64,000 nt of DNA from Sindora glabra. Lineage: Eukaryota > Streptophyta > Magnoliopsida > Fabales > Fabaceae. Each line of letters begins with the position of its first letter. Position 1 is the first letter of the stretch. The stretch covers positions 395,501 to 459,500 of the forward strand of contig CM035230.1 in NCBI GenBank assembly GCA_020226215.1, in the 5' to 3' direction. Below the pieces are notes generated by a model that worked only from the letters and a program-made list of their open reading frames with translations, was not told the origin of the DNA and did no database searches. Shown here one piece after another: positions 37,061-48,175 of the stretch. The position numbers and the translations under genes were made by a program.

Positions 37061-37818
37061 CCAAATTCTGGCCTCATTCTATGGCTTCTCACCTCTCAGT
37101 AGTATTTACAATTTTTGGAGCTTTGAATTTGCTCAAACAAGCAGTCAAATCTAAAAGCCACAAGAGGGGTAGAATAAATATATCATGGATATATTTCTAT
37201 TTTTTGTTTTTAAAATTTATTTTATTGTTTTCAAAAACTATTTTTGAATCTAAAGAAAATGAAAAATAGGGGTGGCAGAAATTACAAATAAGAGAAGTTT
37301 TAATTTAATTACTAAATTGACACCCAAATAAATAAACAAAATAAAAAAACACCTAAAGCTATTTCTATATTTCTGTGAGTTGTTTCTATATTTTTTTTTT
37401 TTTTTTACAATTCTTAAAGACATTATAAAACAATTACCAAACAAAAACTTGTTTTAAAAAACAATAAACAAATGAACCATATATTTTTATTGTTGCGGTG
37501 GGTATTTTCTTCTCTTATTTTTTTTTTTAAACATTTTATTGTAAAATGAGGCCACAGTCAATAGATGTTTGTTTTTCCCTTTTTCTATCTTGTTTTGATT
37601 TTTCAATCCACAACAATGGAAATGCCTAGTGTAATAGAATAAAATAATATTCATAAATAAAACTGTCCAAATCCCGATTAATAACACAATATACAAAATT
37701 AAAATGTTGGGCAAAGAAAGGTCACATCTGCAAGAAATGACACAGGACAGATACAAAGGCCCAAAACGTCTAAATAGGCCAATGAATAATTTAGCGCAAA
37801 TGTTTTAAATCCTACAGT
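37061..37818. other. 3' flank of the PWWP-family gene
   Basis: Low-complexity runs of T lie near 37390 and 37520. The part nearest 37818 should hold the minus-strand 3' UTR. I could not place a definite polyadenylation signal. Confidence 0.4.
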
Positions 37819-40800
37819 TTAGATTTTAGGAGAGCAAGAACTAGGCATAGAGTTCACCTTCATCAGAAGATTCTTGATTTCTTCCTCCAGTTTGGCTCTC
37901 ATCGCTGGAGATAGATTATTGCCTGAATTTTCAAGCATTAATGTCATCATCTGCAAATTATGCCTTATGAAGTCAAGAGGAGGAGCCACACCACGTGGTG
38001 ACTTGTATGCCGAAGGTTGTGCAGCAGTCAAACATGCCTCTTTGAACCCAGAAGATTGTGCAGCAGTCATACATCCCTCTTTGAACCCCGCAGGTTGCGC
38101 AGTGGTCATACATCCCTCAATTGGCTTGAACCCAGGTTGTACAGGGGTCATACATCCTTTCACAAGAGGACAGGTTGCAGAAAGATGATAGATCTTGTAA
38201 TCAATCAGGTTTGCACCAAATGGTTTGTTCAGCTCTATACTACGAAATGCTTCCCCAGCATCGGCAGTTTTGACAAAAACAACCTGAGCAGTACCAACAT
38301 TATTTATCAACTGCGTGTCAGATTCTTTCAAGGGACCAAACTGGCGAAAAGTTTCCAGTAAATCTTCTTTTGAGGGCAGAGTAACTCCTGGCGCAAATTG
38401 TAAGAGAAGACAAGTTCCAAGTTCTCCATTAGTATCCACTCCATTATAAGTAATAGTTTTAGCAGGTCCCGTACATGAAGATAAACCTGTTGACTGCTCA
38501 GACAACACAGGTTCTCTTTTGTTCCTCTTCTTGTTACGTTTGGATTTTAGTTCTGGAAAAAGGCCATTATCATTCTCCAATTCCTTTACTGTTGAACTGA
38601 ATTCAGTGCTAGTGCCATTTAAATCTGGTATCCCCATAACCAGGTTAGTCTTCAATTGCTCTGCCTCCTCCTTCCACTTTCTCCTCTTCTGCCCAGTATT
38701 ATGCAGAGAGGTAACACCAATGTGTGATGTAAAATTCAACAATTCCAGATTAGCACCACTTTTAACAAAGCCTGGTTGAGAATCTGGAAAATTTGGATTT
38801 GAACCTGACAAACCTAGAGATTTCTTATTTTCACCATTACAGGTATCAGAAATACCACCATGTGCCTGTGCAGACATCAGCTGAAGATCTATCACCAATG
38901 AATTGCATTTAGTTATTTTTTCATCCCCATCTAACATTCCCAAAGCAACTTGAGAAGTTGGAAGCTCTGAATCAACTACTTTCTTCTTTCTCCTTTTCCG
39001 GTTGGCTTTAGCTTCAGATGCAAGACAACTCAGAAGTAGTGAACATTCAGGTACTGAATTGCATTTTTCATCGCTCCCATTCAAGTTTCTTAAGGCATCA
39101 GTTTGTGACTGCAGCAATGGGTTTACTTCCTCTTCCATGTTTCTATTTTGCTTCAATTTTCCTGAAGGCTTTCTAGAACAATCAGCCAGAAAATCTTTTA
39201 GTAAAGTTTCACTTGTGTCAATGTTTGCATTCACATCTAAAAGGCCAGAAAGCGATTTAGTCTTATGCTTCACTGCATTTTCTGGTTTCTTTTTCTTACG
39301 CCTCTTCTGCTCAATTTTGATACTCAGTGAATCATTTTTCAATGTATTAGACATGCTTCCTTTTCCATTAACCAGGTAAGCAGCAAATTCAGCCTCATCA
39401 TGAAATTTTGAAATTCTATATCTGCAAAAGAACCACTCAACTAAATCAAAGCTTTTATTCTCAATTGAAAACATACAATCTACAGCTTTAGAATTAAGTC
39501 CAGAAAGCAATTCAGCTGAAGATGTATTTTCAAATTCTGGACTGCTTGACAAAGTAAGCTGGCTCATGAATTTTCTGTACCAACTCCTTTGGAACCTCTT
39601 GCAAACAGATTTAGCAATTGAAGGAGATCCATTGATATTTTCAGTAGCTATGCTAGAACTCTCTACTTTATGAGAAGGAAATGAAGTCTTCAAGTCTTCC
39701 ATCTCAGCTGGAAATTCATTCAGTCCCGATCCAAAGTTTACATAGGGATAAGACAAATACTTACTTTTTCTCCGTTCTCTGGAGTCGAGGCCTATAAAGG
39801 ACAAGATTCCACAATAAGCAGCTTGAATACAACAAATTGAAGCCACAAGATGACGCAGGTGGATTACTCTAAATGAAACACAAGTAAAATCAAAAATATA
39901 TTACACTTCTACACATGGATCAGGAACATATAAGAAAACTTTCCACATAGATTAATATTTTCAACACAAATTACTTTGCATATAAGCAAAGAAAATGGGA
40001 TATAGTTTACCAGAAGTTAATGTTTAATCCCACTAATACTAGATAATAATTATGTCCAAAAATATCAGATTCTTTAGAACATGTCAAATCTCCATAAAAT
40101 CTCTACTTATTCTTTTGAAACATGGGGGCAATTATTATTCAATAAAGAGAAGCTGTGATCTAGTCAGATATGTGAGAATAAAAATTCTGTAAAGGATACA
40201 CAATAGTAAGAAAAACAACAGAATGTCAGACACGAGTCAACAGTTAGCAGATTAAACACATGCAACATGTGAATATCTTACATGCCGTGATTCTTTCCAA
40301 GGTTTCAGTCACTTTCTTAGTTTCTGTCATTCTAATCCCATCACCAGGACTTTCATGGACTGCTCCTGTTGTCTGAACCACTTCCATGGCAACCTTCCAC
40401 TGTACTGTCTTATGACATTCCCATAAAGCAAAAATAAAACCATAATTAGTGAACTAATCAAAATAGAAGAAATTGTTGGCCACATACATGGATCAGGTCC
40501 CAAAATTTATCTTTGACACAAAAGAGAAATGCTTATCAATCTTATCTTTCCATGATATAAGAAAATGAGAAAGATAAGTATGCTAAAAAATTTCTTAATC
40601 GAAGACAAGGATAGCGTAAGAATATCTATGTCAAGTTACCTTCTAGCACTCATAAATGCTATAGAAAATGGAAAAATAAAAGAAATAGCACATCAACACA
40701 ATTTTAAAATTTCTAGTGAAACTTCAATTTATAACATATCAGAGACATCAGGGACAAGATAAGAAATAAAAATAAAAGGTAAATGTTATAACATAACATT

Positions 40801-41629
40801 TTGATGTAAATGTTCTTATTTCTTAGTAAGCTATAATGTTGAGAACACATTTTCCAAATTAATAATGCAAAGTTGCTTAAATTAACATATAAACCAGGCA
40901 GTAAACCAGCAAGGAATTAAAAAAAAGAAAAAAAAGCAAGGCTCAAGGGTGTATCAACCTAAATCACTCCCAACTTAGTTAAAAATTAGGTAGCGGGCCA
41001 AATTATGTATTTGACATCAAGTTGTTAGCATTTCAAAAACAATGTAGGATAAAAAAGGATACAACAAAAATCATTTCCAGTCCTTTTTATATACCAATTC
41101 CAAATGAGCAACAAAAGATGGAAACATGCATCCTAATTTAATTGGAATTTTCAGTAACCCATTATCTTAATTTGAAAAAAATCAACTCTTAGGTATTTAA
41201 GGTTTGAAATTTGAACATCACGTGCTTAACTAAGAAGCTGCAGACACATGTAATAAAATGGGGCATGGATAAATCTCAAAAGATTACAGGCACATGGAAC
41301 AACATAACATGCAAACTCTAGAAGAATCACACAAAATGTTGCGGTAATTTATTTAAAACAAATAACTGGGGGTAAATAAATTGAGATGAAACCAAAAATC
41401 TGGAAAGTTTTCAAGGCCCAGAAGCAAATCACGAGAATAACAAATTACCCAGAAGTTTCTTTTCTCTGTGTAGTATATTGTCACCGATTTGCAACAAGAA
41501 CCACAAAACTGTCTACTCCTGCAGTGAAATAAAAATCAAAGCGAAAATTGAAAAGAGGAAGCAGAAAACATCAGTTCGAAAAAAAGATTTTGCAAAAAGA
41601 AACATTGCCTCAAATTTCCCTCTCTCCAT
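37819..41629 (-). CDS. PWWP-family protein lacking the PWWP domain
   Basis: Best model: exons 41629-41604, 41518-41449, 40408-40282 and 39791-37819, giving 732 codons with the TAA stop. All introns are GT-AG (85, 1040 and 490 bp), and phases 2, 0 and 1 keep one open frame. Seen: RERRKSKYLSYPY at residues 79-91; a helical block with AVDCMF...FDLVEWFFCRYRIS (about 166-221); four basic clusters at 237-243, 338-345, 442-450 and 490-500, suitable as nuclear signals; an RRM-like stretch at 532-613 (LLLQFAPGV...LPSKEDLLETFRQFGPL, VVFVKTADAGEAF); a short repeat at 620-672; and a C-terminal helix at 679-721. These match the middle and end of plant PWWP-domain chromatin proteins, which normally carry PWWP near the N-terminus; none is seen here. 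Alternative starts: ATG at 40387 in strong context (GCCATGG, 692 residues) or in-frame ATG at 41737. Role inferred: chromatin or transcription-related. Confidence 0.8.
37999..38157 (-). repeat. Coding repeat, four 13-14 residue units
   Basis: Near the C-terminus of the PWWP-family protein four units follow in tandem: GCMTPVQPGFKPIE, GCMTTAQPAGFKE, GCMTAAQSSGFKE and ACLTAAQPSAYKS. The DNA units are 39-42 bp and remain similar, so the expansion is fairly recent. I do not know it from other members of the family. Confidence 0.85.
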
Positions 41630-41850
41630 CTTCAAATAGCTCAGTAGTGCGGAAGAGACAAAGGCAAAAGAAAAGAATGGAAGAAAGGTAACACTTTCGT
41701 AGACAGAAATGGAGTCTAGGGCTGTACAAAACTGCACCCTGGTTTTGATGAGTCAACTCAGTTCTGAATTCAGTCCCTCCCTCAGTCTGGTCTGAGAGAG
41801 AAAACCAGGCGGTGCCTCTTGTGAGGGGCAAAAGCTGCCCCAGTAATTTC
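41604..41850 (-). promoter_or_regulatory. 5' leader with overlapping upstream frames
   Basis: On the minus strand the leader is CT-rich and GC-richer than its surroundings. An out-of-frame ATG at 41831 opens 73 codons that run past the proposed start at 41629. An in-frame ATG at 41737 would add 36 residues (FLPFFSFAFV..., hydrophobic). If transcription begins upstream of 41831, these could lower or alter translation. The transcription start is not known. Confidence 0.4.
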
Positions 41851-42679
41851 TAAATCCAACAAGAAACTCCAGCGTTGAGATCCAAAGGCTGGATAAATTA
41901 AAATGATCGCAATTTACCCGTTTGTTTTTAAAATTGTAAAGTATTGATAAGATAATCCTGAATTATATTAAAATATTAATATTAATTTTATTTTTATATA
42001 AATACTAAAAAATAAAATTATTTATATAAATTATTATTTATTCAGAGATAAAACTGATTATTTAATATAATTTAAGAAGTATTTTACTAATATCTTATAA
42101 TTTAATAATAAAAATAGTAATTTTTACAAATAGATAATTAGTAAATGAGTAAAATAAATAAATTAATTACGAAATGGCATTTAATAATTTATTCACTATT
42201 AAGAAAATATTCCACGGACAAATATATCAGTGGCGCTCTTGTCCATTAAAATTTAATTCACACCGGACGTACAACAAAATGATAGTTAAATTGGGTCGAT
42301 CTAGTTTGAGAAGGCTAAAATTAGGGATGCTAATGGCTTTGGTAATCAGATCTGATTTTCTATTCGACAAGGACTCCTATCTTTACTCTTATCAGATAAG
42401 GTTAATTTTTCCTTCGCTTTGGTCTTTTATTTTATTTTATTTTTTTATTTTGCCTTCGCGTTGTAAGTTTTAAATTATCTCATTTCAATATGTTTTGATA
42501 AATAAATCTTAATTAAATTAAAAAAAACACTTTCATAAAATAAATCAAATACTAAAACAAAAACAGTGAACCATCTATTTTAATCCCTCTGATTATAAAA
42601 ATAAATTAGTTTTGGTCCTGTCGTTACTTTTTCATCCAGAGGCCAACAGGATTGCTATGATGACTTATTATTTTTAACA
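41851..42679. other. Upstream intergenic region
   Basis: It lies upstream of the gene on the minus strand and probably holds its promoter, but I could fix no TATA box. A 99-codon plus-strand frame at 42174-42473 has no protein-like features. Confidence 0.4.
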
Positions 42680-43410
42680 TTTGCTTACGTAATAAATAAA
42701 TTAATTTATAATTTATAAATTTAATTAATAAATTATAAATTAATTTTTAAAATTATTTTTCACATTAATTTATTAAAAAAATAAGTTTTAATTTAATAAA
42801 TTATTTAGAATATTTTATAATTTATAAGTTACTATTTTTTAAAAAAATTTTAATTTATTTTTATTCTATTTATTAATTTATAAATCATGTCATTTGTAAA
42901 TAAATTTAAATTTTTTCATAAAATATAATTAATTTAATTTTAATATAATTATATCTTAATTTTAAATTATAAATATATAAAAATATATACATGCAAATAA
43001 ATAATATCATAAAATATAAATAATAATAAAATAAAATTATATGAGTAAATAAATATATAAATTTATAAAAATATAATTAATTAAATATTAAATATTATAT
43101 TCTTATTTAAAATTTTATAATTATATTAATATAATTTAATTTTTAAATATATATAAGTTATTTTAATTATATATCTATTTTAATTAATATGTCATTTTAT
43201 GCTATTTGACAATTTTAACTAATTCAACAATTAATTTTAAAAAATATTTCAACAAACTTATCAATTATGAATTATCAGTTATAAATTATTAAATATTAAT
43301 TAATTTATTAATTATTAACTAATTTATTAATTATTAACTAATTTATCAATTATTAACTAATTTATCAATTATTAATTAATTTACTAATTACTTGTACAAA
43401 ATAGAATCTT
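42680..43410 (+). mobile_element. AT-rich MITE family, copy C
   Basis: It is collinear with copies B and D through the blocks TAAATTATAAATATATAAA, GAGTAAATAAATATATAAA and TTATTTTAATTATAT(A/G)TCTAT to a CTTGTACAAAATAGAATCT end. The start CTTACGTAATAAATAAATTA resembles the B terminus. The tail carries an expanded run of AATTTAT(T/C)AATTATTAACT repeats at about 43270-43390. Confidence 0.6.
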
Positions 43411-43940
43411 TAGTTCCTTATATTAATTATTTCATTTCAAGTAAGGCTGGCCATTAAAGGAAATGGATTTAATTTAAAATTGGCATAAAAACAAAAAAAA
43501 TAGTAAAAAAAAAAAAAACAAATCCTAAATATCGAGACCCAAACTCCACACGGCCTCGCGCAATTGGAATTAAAACAAAAGTTCATATACATTTGATTAA
43601 ATCAAATCATTGATAACAATCCTCTTCCACGTTTCAAGTCCAAGATATCGGGTTTTTATTCCACACGGGCACAAAAAAACAACACTATACAGCGTAGGCA
43701 AAAACTTGTGAGTTTTAGTAAAGTGCAAAAACTTGTGAGTTTTCCAACAAACCAGCAAAATAACGAACATATGGCAGACTAAAAGCTGTCATTCTTATAA
43801 ACAATTAAGAAAAACACCCAAAAAAAAAAAAAAAGAAATTTCGGATGCAAACATTAAAGTTATTAAATTGGGTATCCATATAATATGAATTTAAAAAGGA
43901 AGGTAAATGCAAGGCAAGAATAGGTCATGAGAAAGTTTAA
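43411..43940. other. Unassigned spacer
   Basis: It contains the phrase AAAACTTGTGAGTTTT-like twice at 43700-43745 (CAAAAACTTGTGAGTTT...). Otherwise nothing is recognised. Confidence 0.4.
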
Positions 43941-46861
43941 TATTACACCTTTACAATATAATAATTTAATTTTTTATTTGGTGACTAGAATAATTGAAAT
44001 AACTAGTATGCTTTTGCTTGAAAATGAAACTTTTATACATAAAGGAAAATTCCATTGAATACTTAAGAATGAATTATTGAGTAAAATAAAATTTAATATT
44101 TTGGCAAATTTTGGAACAAAGATTCTGTAAGAAATAAATAAAGAAAAATAAGTAAAATAATAAAATTTAAAATTCTAAATCACTGTGAATGAATATATGA
44201 GTATGGGAAAAATTTATAAAATATTTTTAAAAATACTCTTAGTTATTATTCCACATTTTTTTTATTAAAATTAGCCAACCCTTTTCATTCCTCACATCTT
44301 CTAACTTTTCCACATAAACACTTCCCAATTTCTCGTCCTCTCCAATTCCTCCTCCTTCTCTTTTCAAATTTGGTGAGAAAAGGTAAAATCTTCAAATTCT
44401 TCATCATCTTTGAGAATTGATAAAGATTGAGCTCATGTTGGATTCCGAAAGAAAAATGTAACCCTAATAAAGAATCTATTAAATTTGGGATGATTAGGGT
44501 TAAAATGCATCAAATCTAGTGTGATTAGGACTAAGAAGCATCAAATCTAACCTTTCAACATCCTTCTTCATACTAGTTAAGTAGATACTTCATATTTTCT
44601 TGTTAAATTTTTTGAAATTTATGCTAAGTTGGATATTTTATGTTTTTGTTGAATGTGAATATAAATGCTTGAAATGTGGTGTTAATTATTGGTATTGCTT
44701 AATTTAATAATGACAATGGTTTTAATGATATGAGGTTAGTATGTATATATGAATTTGTGAAGTTTTGTTAGGAGTTTGTTATATTAAATGTAAGATTTTG
44801 GGTTGATGAACAATAAAATTTGCAAAATCTTAAGCAGTAGTCAATTATAGTAAACTATGCCTTAGAATCATGCAATCTAGGTAAGCATAGTCAATTATAG
44901 GACTAAGTATTGTTCTTCATATGTTAGTAGCTAACTATAAACATCTAGAATTGTTCTTTGAACACCTATAGTCAATTATAGGCATATAAAATTGTCTCTA
45001 GATCTTGATGCTTGACTATATATATACAAAGAGAAAGAGAAAGAAAAAGAAAAAGAGATAGAGTCAACTATAGACCCCAAAGTTACTCTCAGAACTCCTA
45101 TACTCAAGTCTATAGTTAACTATACCTAGTGTGCTTCATAAAATCATATTCCATAAAGGTGCAAAGTGGAATGTAATGCTTTTATGCATCAAACTAAGAT
45201 AGTAGTGATGATTATAAGATGAATACATAAAAGTAGCCTTGAAATGAATCTTAGATATGTTATGGCACATAATACGTAATGTGATTGAATTTGCTTATTT
45301 ATTTATGATATAAGATGAGATGGTGTGTGTAGCCATGCATTTAAGGCATGGTGTTACCATGGAAATATGATGACCACATCTTGAAATATGATACAAGAAA
45401 AAAAATGAAATGTGTATTGTGATATGTGAAATGTGATGAAGGATGATGTGATTGTCTAACACCAACATTCAATAAAATGCTTCCAAAGGGTATAAGGTTG
45501 ACCCAAGAGATAAAGATGGGCTTGTGAAAAGTATAAAGTTAACCCGAGAGTTACAAGGGGATTTATTTACTTTTATTACAAATTGTTATATATTGTATTA
45601 TGAAATTAGAATAGAATTATCATTGGCAATTCCCATGTGATGCAATTTTGATTAAGCACCTTATGGCTATTTGAAATTGAATTGTTAAATTTAGATATTT
45701 TATATGTTAAGTTTTACAGGAGAATGGTCAAATTGTTAAATTGAAATATTGTTATGTTTGTTTATGGGGGAATATTTACTCACTGAGCAACAAACTCACT
45801 TATCTGTAATTATTTTGTGGATACATAGGTCAAGCCTCCACCACCTCCTTCTCAAAACTAGATCTATTAGAAGATCCTTCAGAATGGTTTTGGTAGCACT
45901 AGGACTCCACTTCGCACAATAAATAAGTTAGCTTATATGTTAATTTTAGAAGTATTTTGCACACTACCTCATTGAAAAAAATAAGTTCTAACTTGATAAA
46001 TTACTTTGAATAGCTTATAACTTATAAATTATTATGTCTCCAATTTTTTCTCAAAGCTATCCTTATTTATTTTATTAATTTACAACACATGCCTTCATAA
46101 CTTAAACCTAAATATTATTATTTTTTAAATATATTGAATTTATTTTTAATATAATTATATTCTAATTTTAAACTATAAATATATAAAAATATGTATATAA
46201 ATAAATATGTAATATTATAAAATATAATTAAGTAATTATAATTCTATTATAAATAATAGAATAAAAATTGTAAAAGTAAATAAATATATAAATTCATAAA
46301 ATATAATTAAATATTAGATATTATATTTTTATTTTAAAACACATTAATTATGTTAATATAATTTGATCTTTAGATAAATATGAGTTATTTTAATTATATA
46401 TCTATTTCTATTAATATATTTTTTAAGTTATTTTGTAATTTTAGTTAGTTTGATAGCTAATTTTGTGATAAACACTTCTCACATAATCAATTAGTTTATT
46501 AGCTATTAACTAACTCATTAACTATTTATGTAAAAAAAAGCCTAGATATTTGTTAGATAAAATTATTTTAAGGCTTTATTTTGTATAGGCAATTGGATAG
46601 AGGATTCATGAATTAAATCCTTTTGAGTTAATTAAATTATCTTACCCTTAATATGAGAAGATTATAAGCAAATATAACTTTATCACATTTTTCAAAATTT
46701 GTTTATTAATGAATGAAATGTTTCTTCTTCTCAAGTGTTGCCTTTCCTTCTTATTACATATTCTAGTTATAAATCAAGATTATGAAGAATAAACAAGAAT
46801 AGGTTAATGAAAATTGGATAGTAGGTTCTACATTAATCACAATCAAGTTAGAGTTATGATG
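43941..46861 (+). repeat. Gypsy 5' LTR (interrupted)
   Basis: It starts TATTACACC and ends at TTATGATG, just before the PBS. It is collinear with the 3' LTR: the CTTTGAGAATTGATAA, TGCATCAAACTAAGATA and GGTCAAGCCTCCACCACC blocks all recur. It is longer only because of the MITE at 45902-46543. A GA-rich tract lies at about 45028-45062. Confidence 0.8.
45902..46543 (+). mobile_element. AT-rich MITE family, copy D (in gypsy LTR)
   Basis: It interrupts the 5' LTR between AGCACTA and CTAGATATTT. The 3' LTR reads AGCACTAACTATTTATT there without interruption, which gives an empty site. It starts GGACTCCACTTCGCACAATA, similar to the TIR of copy B, ends near TATGTAAAAAAAAGCCT, and shares the internal blocks of copies A to C. 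Confidence 0.8.
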
Positions 46862-46865
46862 AAGT

Positions 46866-46877
46866 TGGGATCATAGC
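46866..46877 (+). other. Gypsy primer binding site (Met-tRNA)
   Basis: TGGGATCATAGC lies four bases after the LTR, against the consensus TGGTATCAGAGC, with two mismatches. Confidence 0.7.
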
Positions 46878-47379
46878 ATGTTCTAAGTTCCTAGTAGGAT
46901 AGGCCTTTATGCTATGTATATGCTCTATAATAATAAGCGTTGACCAAATTTATACTAATGGCATGTGTACACTTGAGATCATATATACTAGTACCATTTC
47001 AATGGACCTTATAATTGTCATTAATGTGGATAGTCGAGGTTGTGTATAATAAATTATTTAATAAATTTGTTGAATGTTAATTGGTTGTTTGAAATTCTTA
47101 TGAAGTAGGAAAAAGGTAAATACAAATGATAATTCTTCTATAGGCTCTCAATAATAGAGTAATAGAGATATTGATAGGGAAGAGAGTGACTAGTAACTTC
47201 AATCTTGGGCTATAACTTTGGTATAGCATATTTTAGACTAAGTATATAAAGCCTTTAATCAACTTAAAGGGCCTAAGCATGACAGAGATAAAAAAGATCG
47301 AAAGAGGAACCAAGGTGATCATGATAGAGATCATAATCATGAAAAAGAACAAAAGAGAGAGCATACCCCTCCTACAAAG
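46878..47379 (+). other. Gypsy leader, no coding recognised
   Basis: This is untranslated or eroded sequence between PBS and gag. An A/G-rich stretch at about 47285-47370 encodes Arg/Lys-rich runs typical of the start of gag. Confidence 0.5.
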
Positions 47380-48175
47380 GGAAACGAAAATATATTTAAA
47401 ATTATGCATAAGTTTCTTAAGTTAAACCTACCAAGATACTCCAATCTTGATTCAACAATGGATCCCCACTTATTCCTAGAGTAGATTTAGTAGCTTGGCA
47501 ATATGTTACAAAGCTCCACTTCTTTATTGATTAAGTTAGTGAGCTACTAATTAGATGATATGGTCCATTATTAGTTCACAATCACTATAGTAAATTAGAA
47601 TCCATACTTGGAATCCTTAACCTAGGTAGCTTTCTACAAATTTTTCATTAACCATTTTCTACCTCTAAGTTCACGTGAAAGTGAAGTTTGAGAGTTCAAG
47701 TATCTTATGCCAACAGGCCTATTGGTTACAAAATATGATGCTAGATTCATTTGATTGTCAAAAAATGCTTTTTATCTAATCTCAAAGGAAAAAACCAAGG
47801 TAGAAAATTTATGCAAGGCTTAAGGGATTATCATTATGAGAAGATTCACATTAATAGGAACAACACTTATCAAAAAGTGGTGGATCAAGCATTAAGGCTT
47901 GAGTTGAGATCTAAGGAAAGGAGAGAAAGACAAGCACATGAAGAAAGTAGAAAAATAAGTTAAACCAAGTATAGTTTTCTAAGGGATGTCTTATCAAGCA
48001 TTATCTGGCATGGTGGAGGTGATTCCACCACAGAATCAACTTTGTATCATAGCATACATGGTGGATTTTTTATGGAAATGAGTTTTAAGGGATAAAGAAG
48101 TTATTCTAATCTTTCTTTAAACTAGTAATAAAATTAACCTTTAGTGCAAGATAGTCAAAGAATAGGGGCCATTGG
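47380..48175 (+). pseudogene. Gypsy gag, N-terminal part
   Basis: Gag-like sequence includes LDSTMDPHLF-like text near 47450 and a block at 47751-47963 (FMQGLRDYHYEKIHI..., then VVDQALRLELRSKERRE), matching the end of a plant gypsy capsid region. It breaks off where the copia 5' LTR begins. The C-terminal zinc knuckle is displaced to about 54045. Confidence 0.6.

Noticed and set aside
36692..37102. 136-codon frame across the 60-bp repeat
   Set aside because: It is open mainly because the repeat unit is a multiple of three and lacks stops. The peptide (repeated SHSQFTNSSLAVTISLPLI) has no family resemblance. The region is treated as leader-like.
37874..39379. Several plus-strand frames opposite the PWWP-family gene
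   Set aside because: They are antisense shadows of a strongly coding exon, with residues mirroring its codon bias.
42174..42473. 99-codon plus-strand open frame
   Set aside because: No recognisable motif, AT-driven composition, no splice or leader context.
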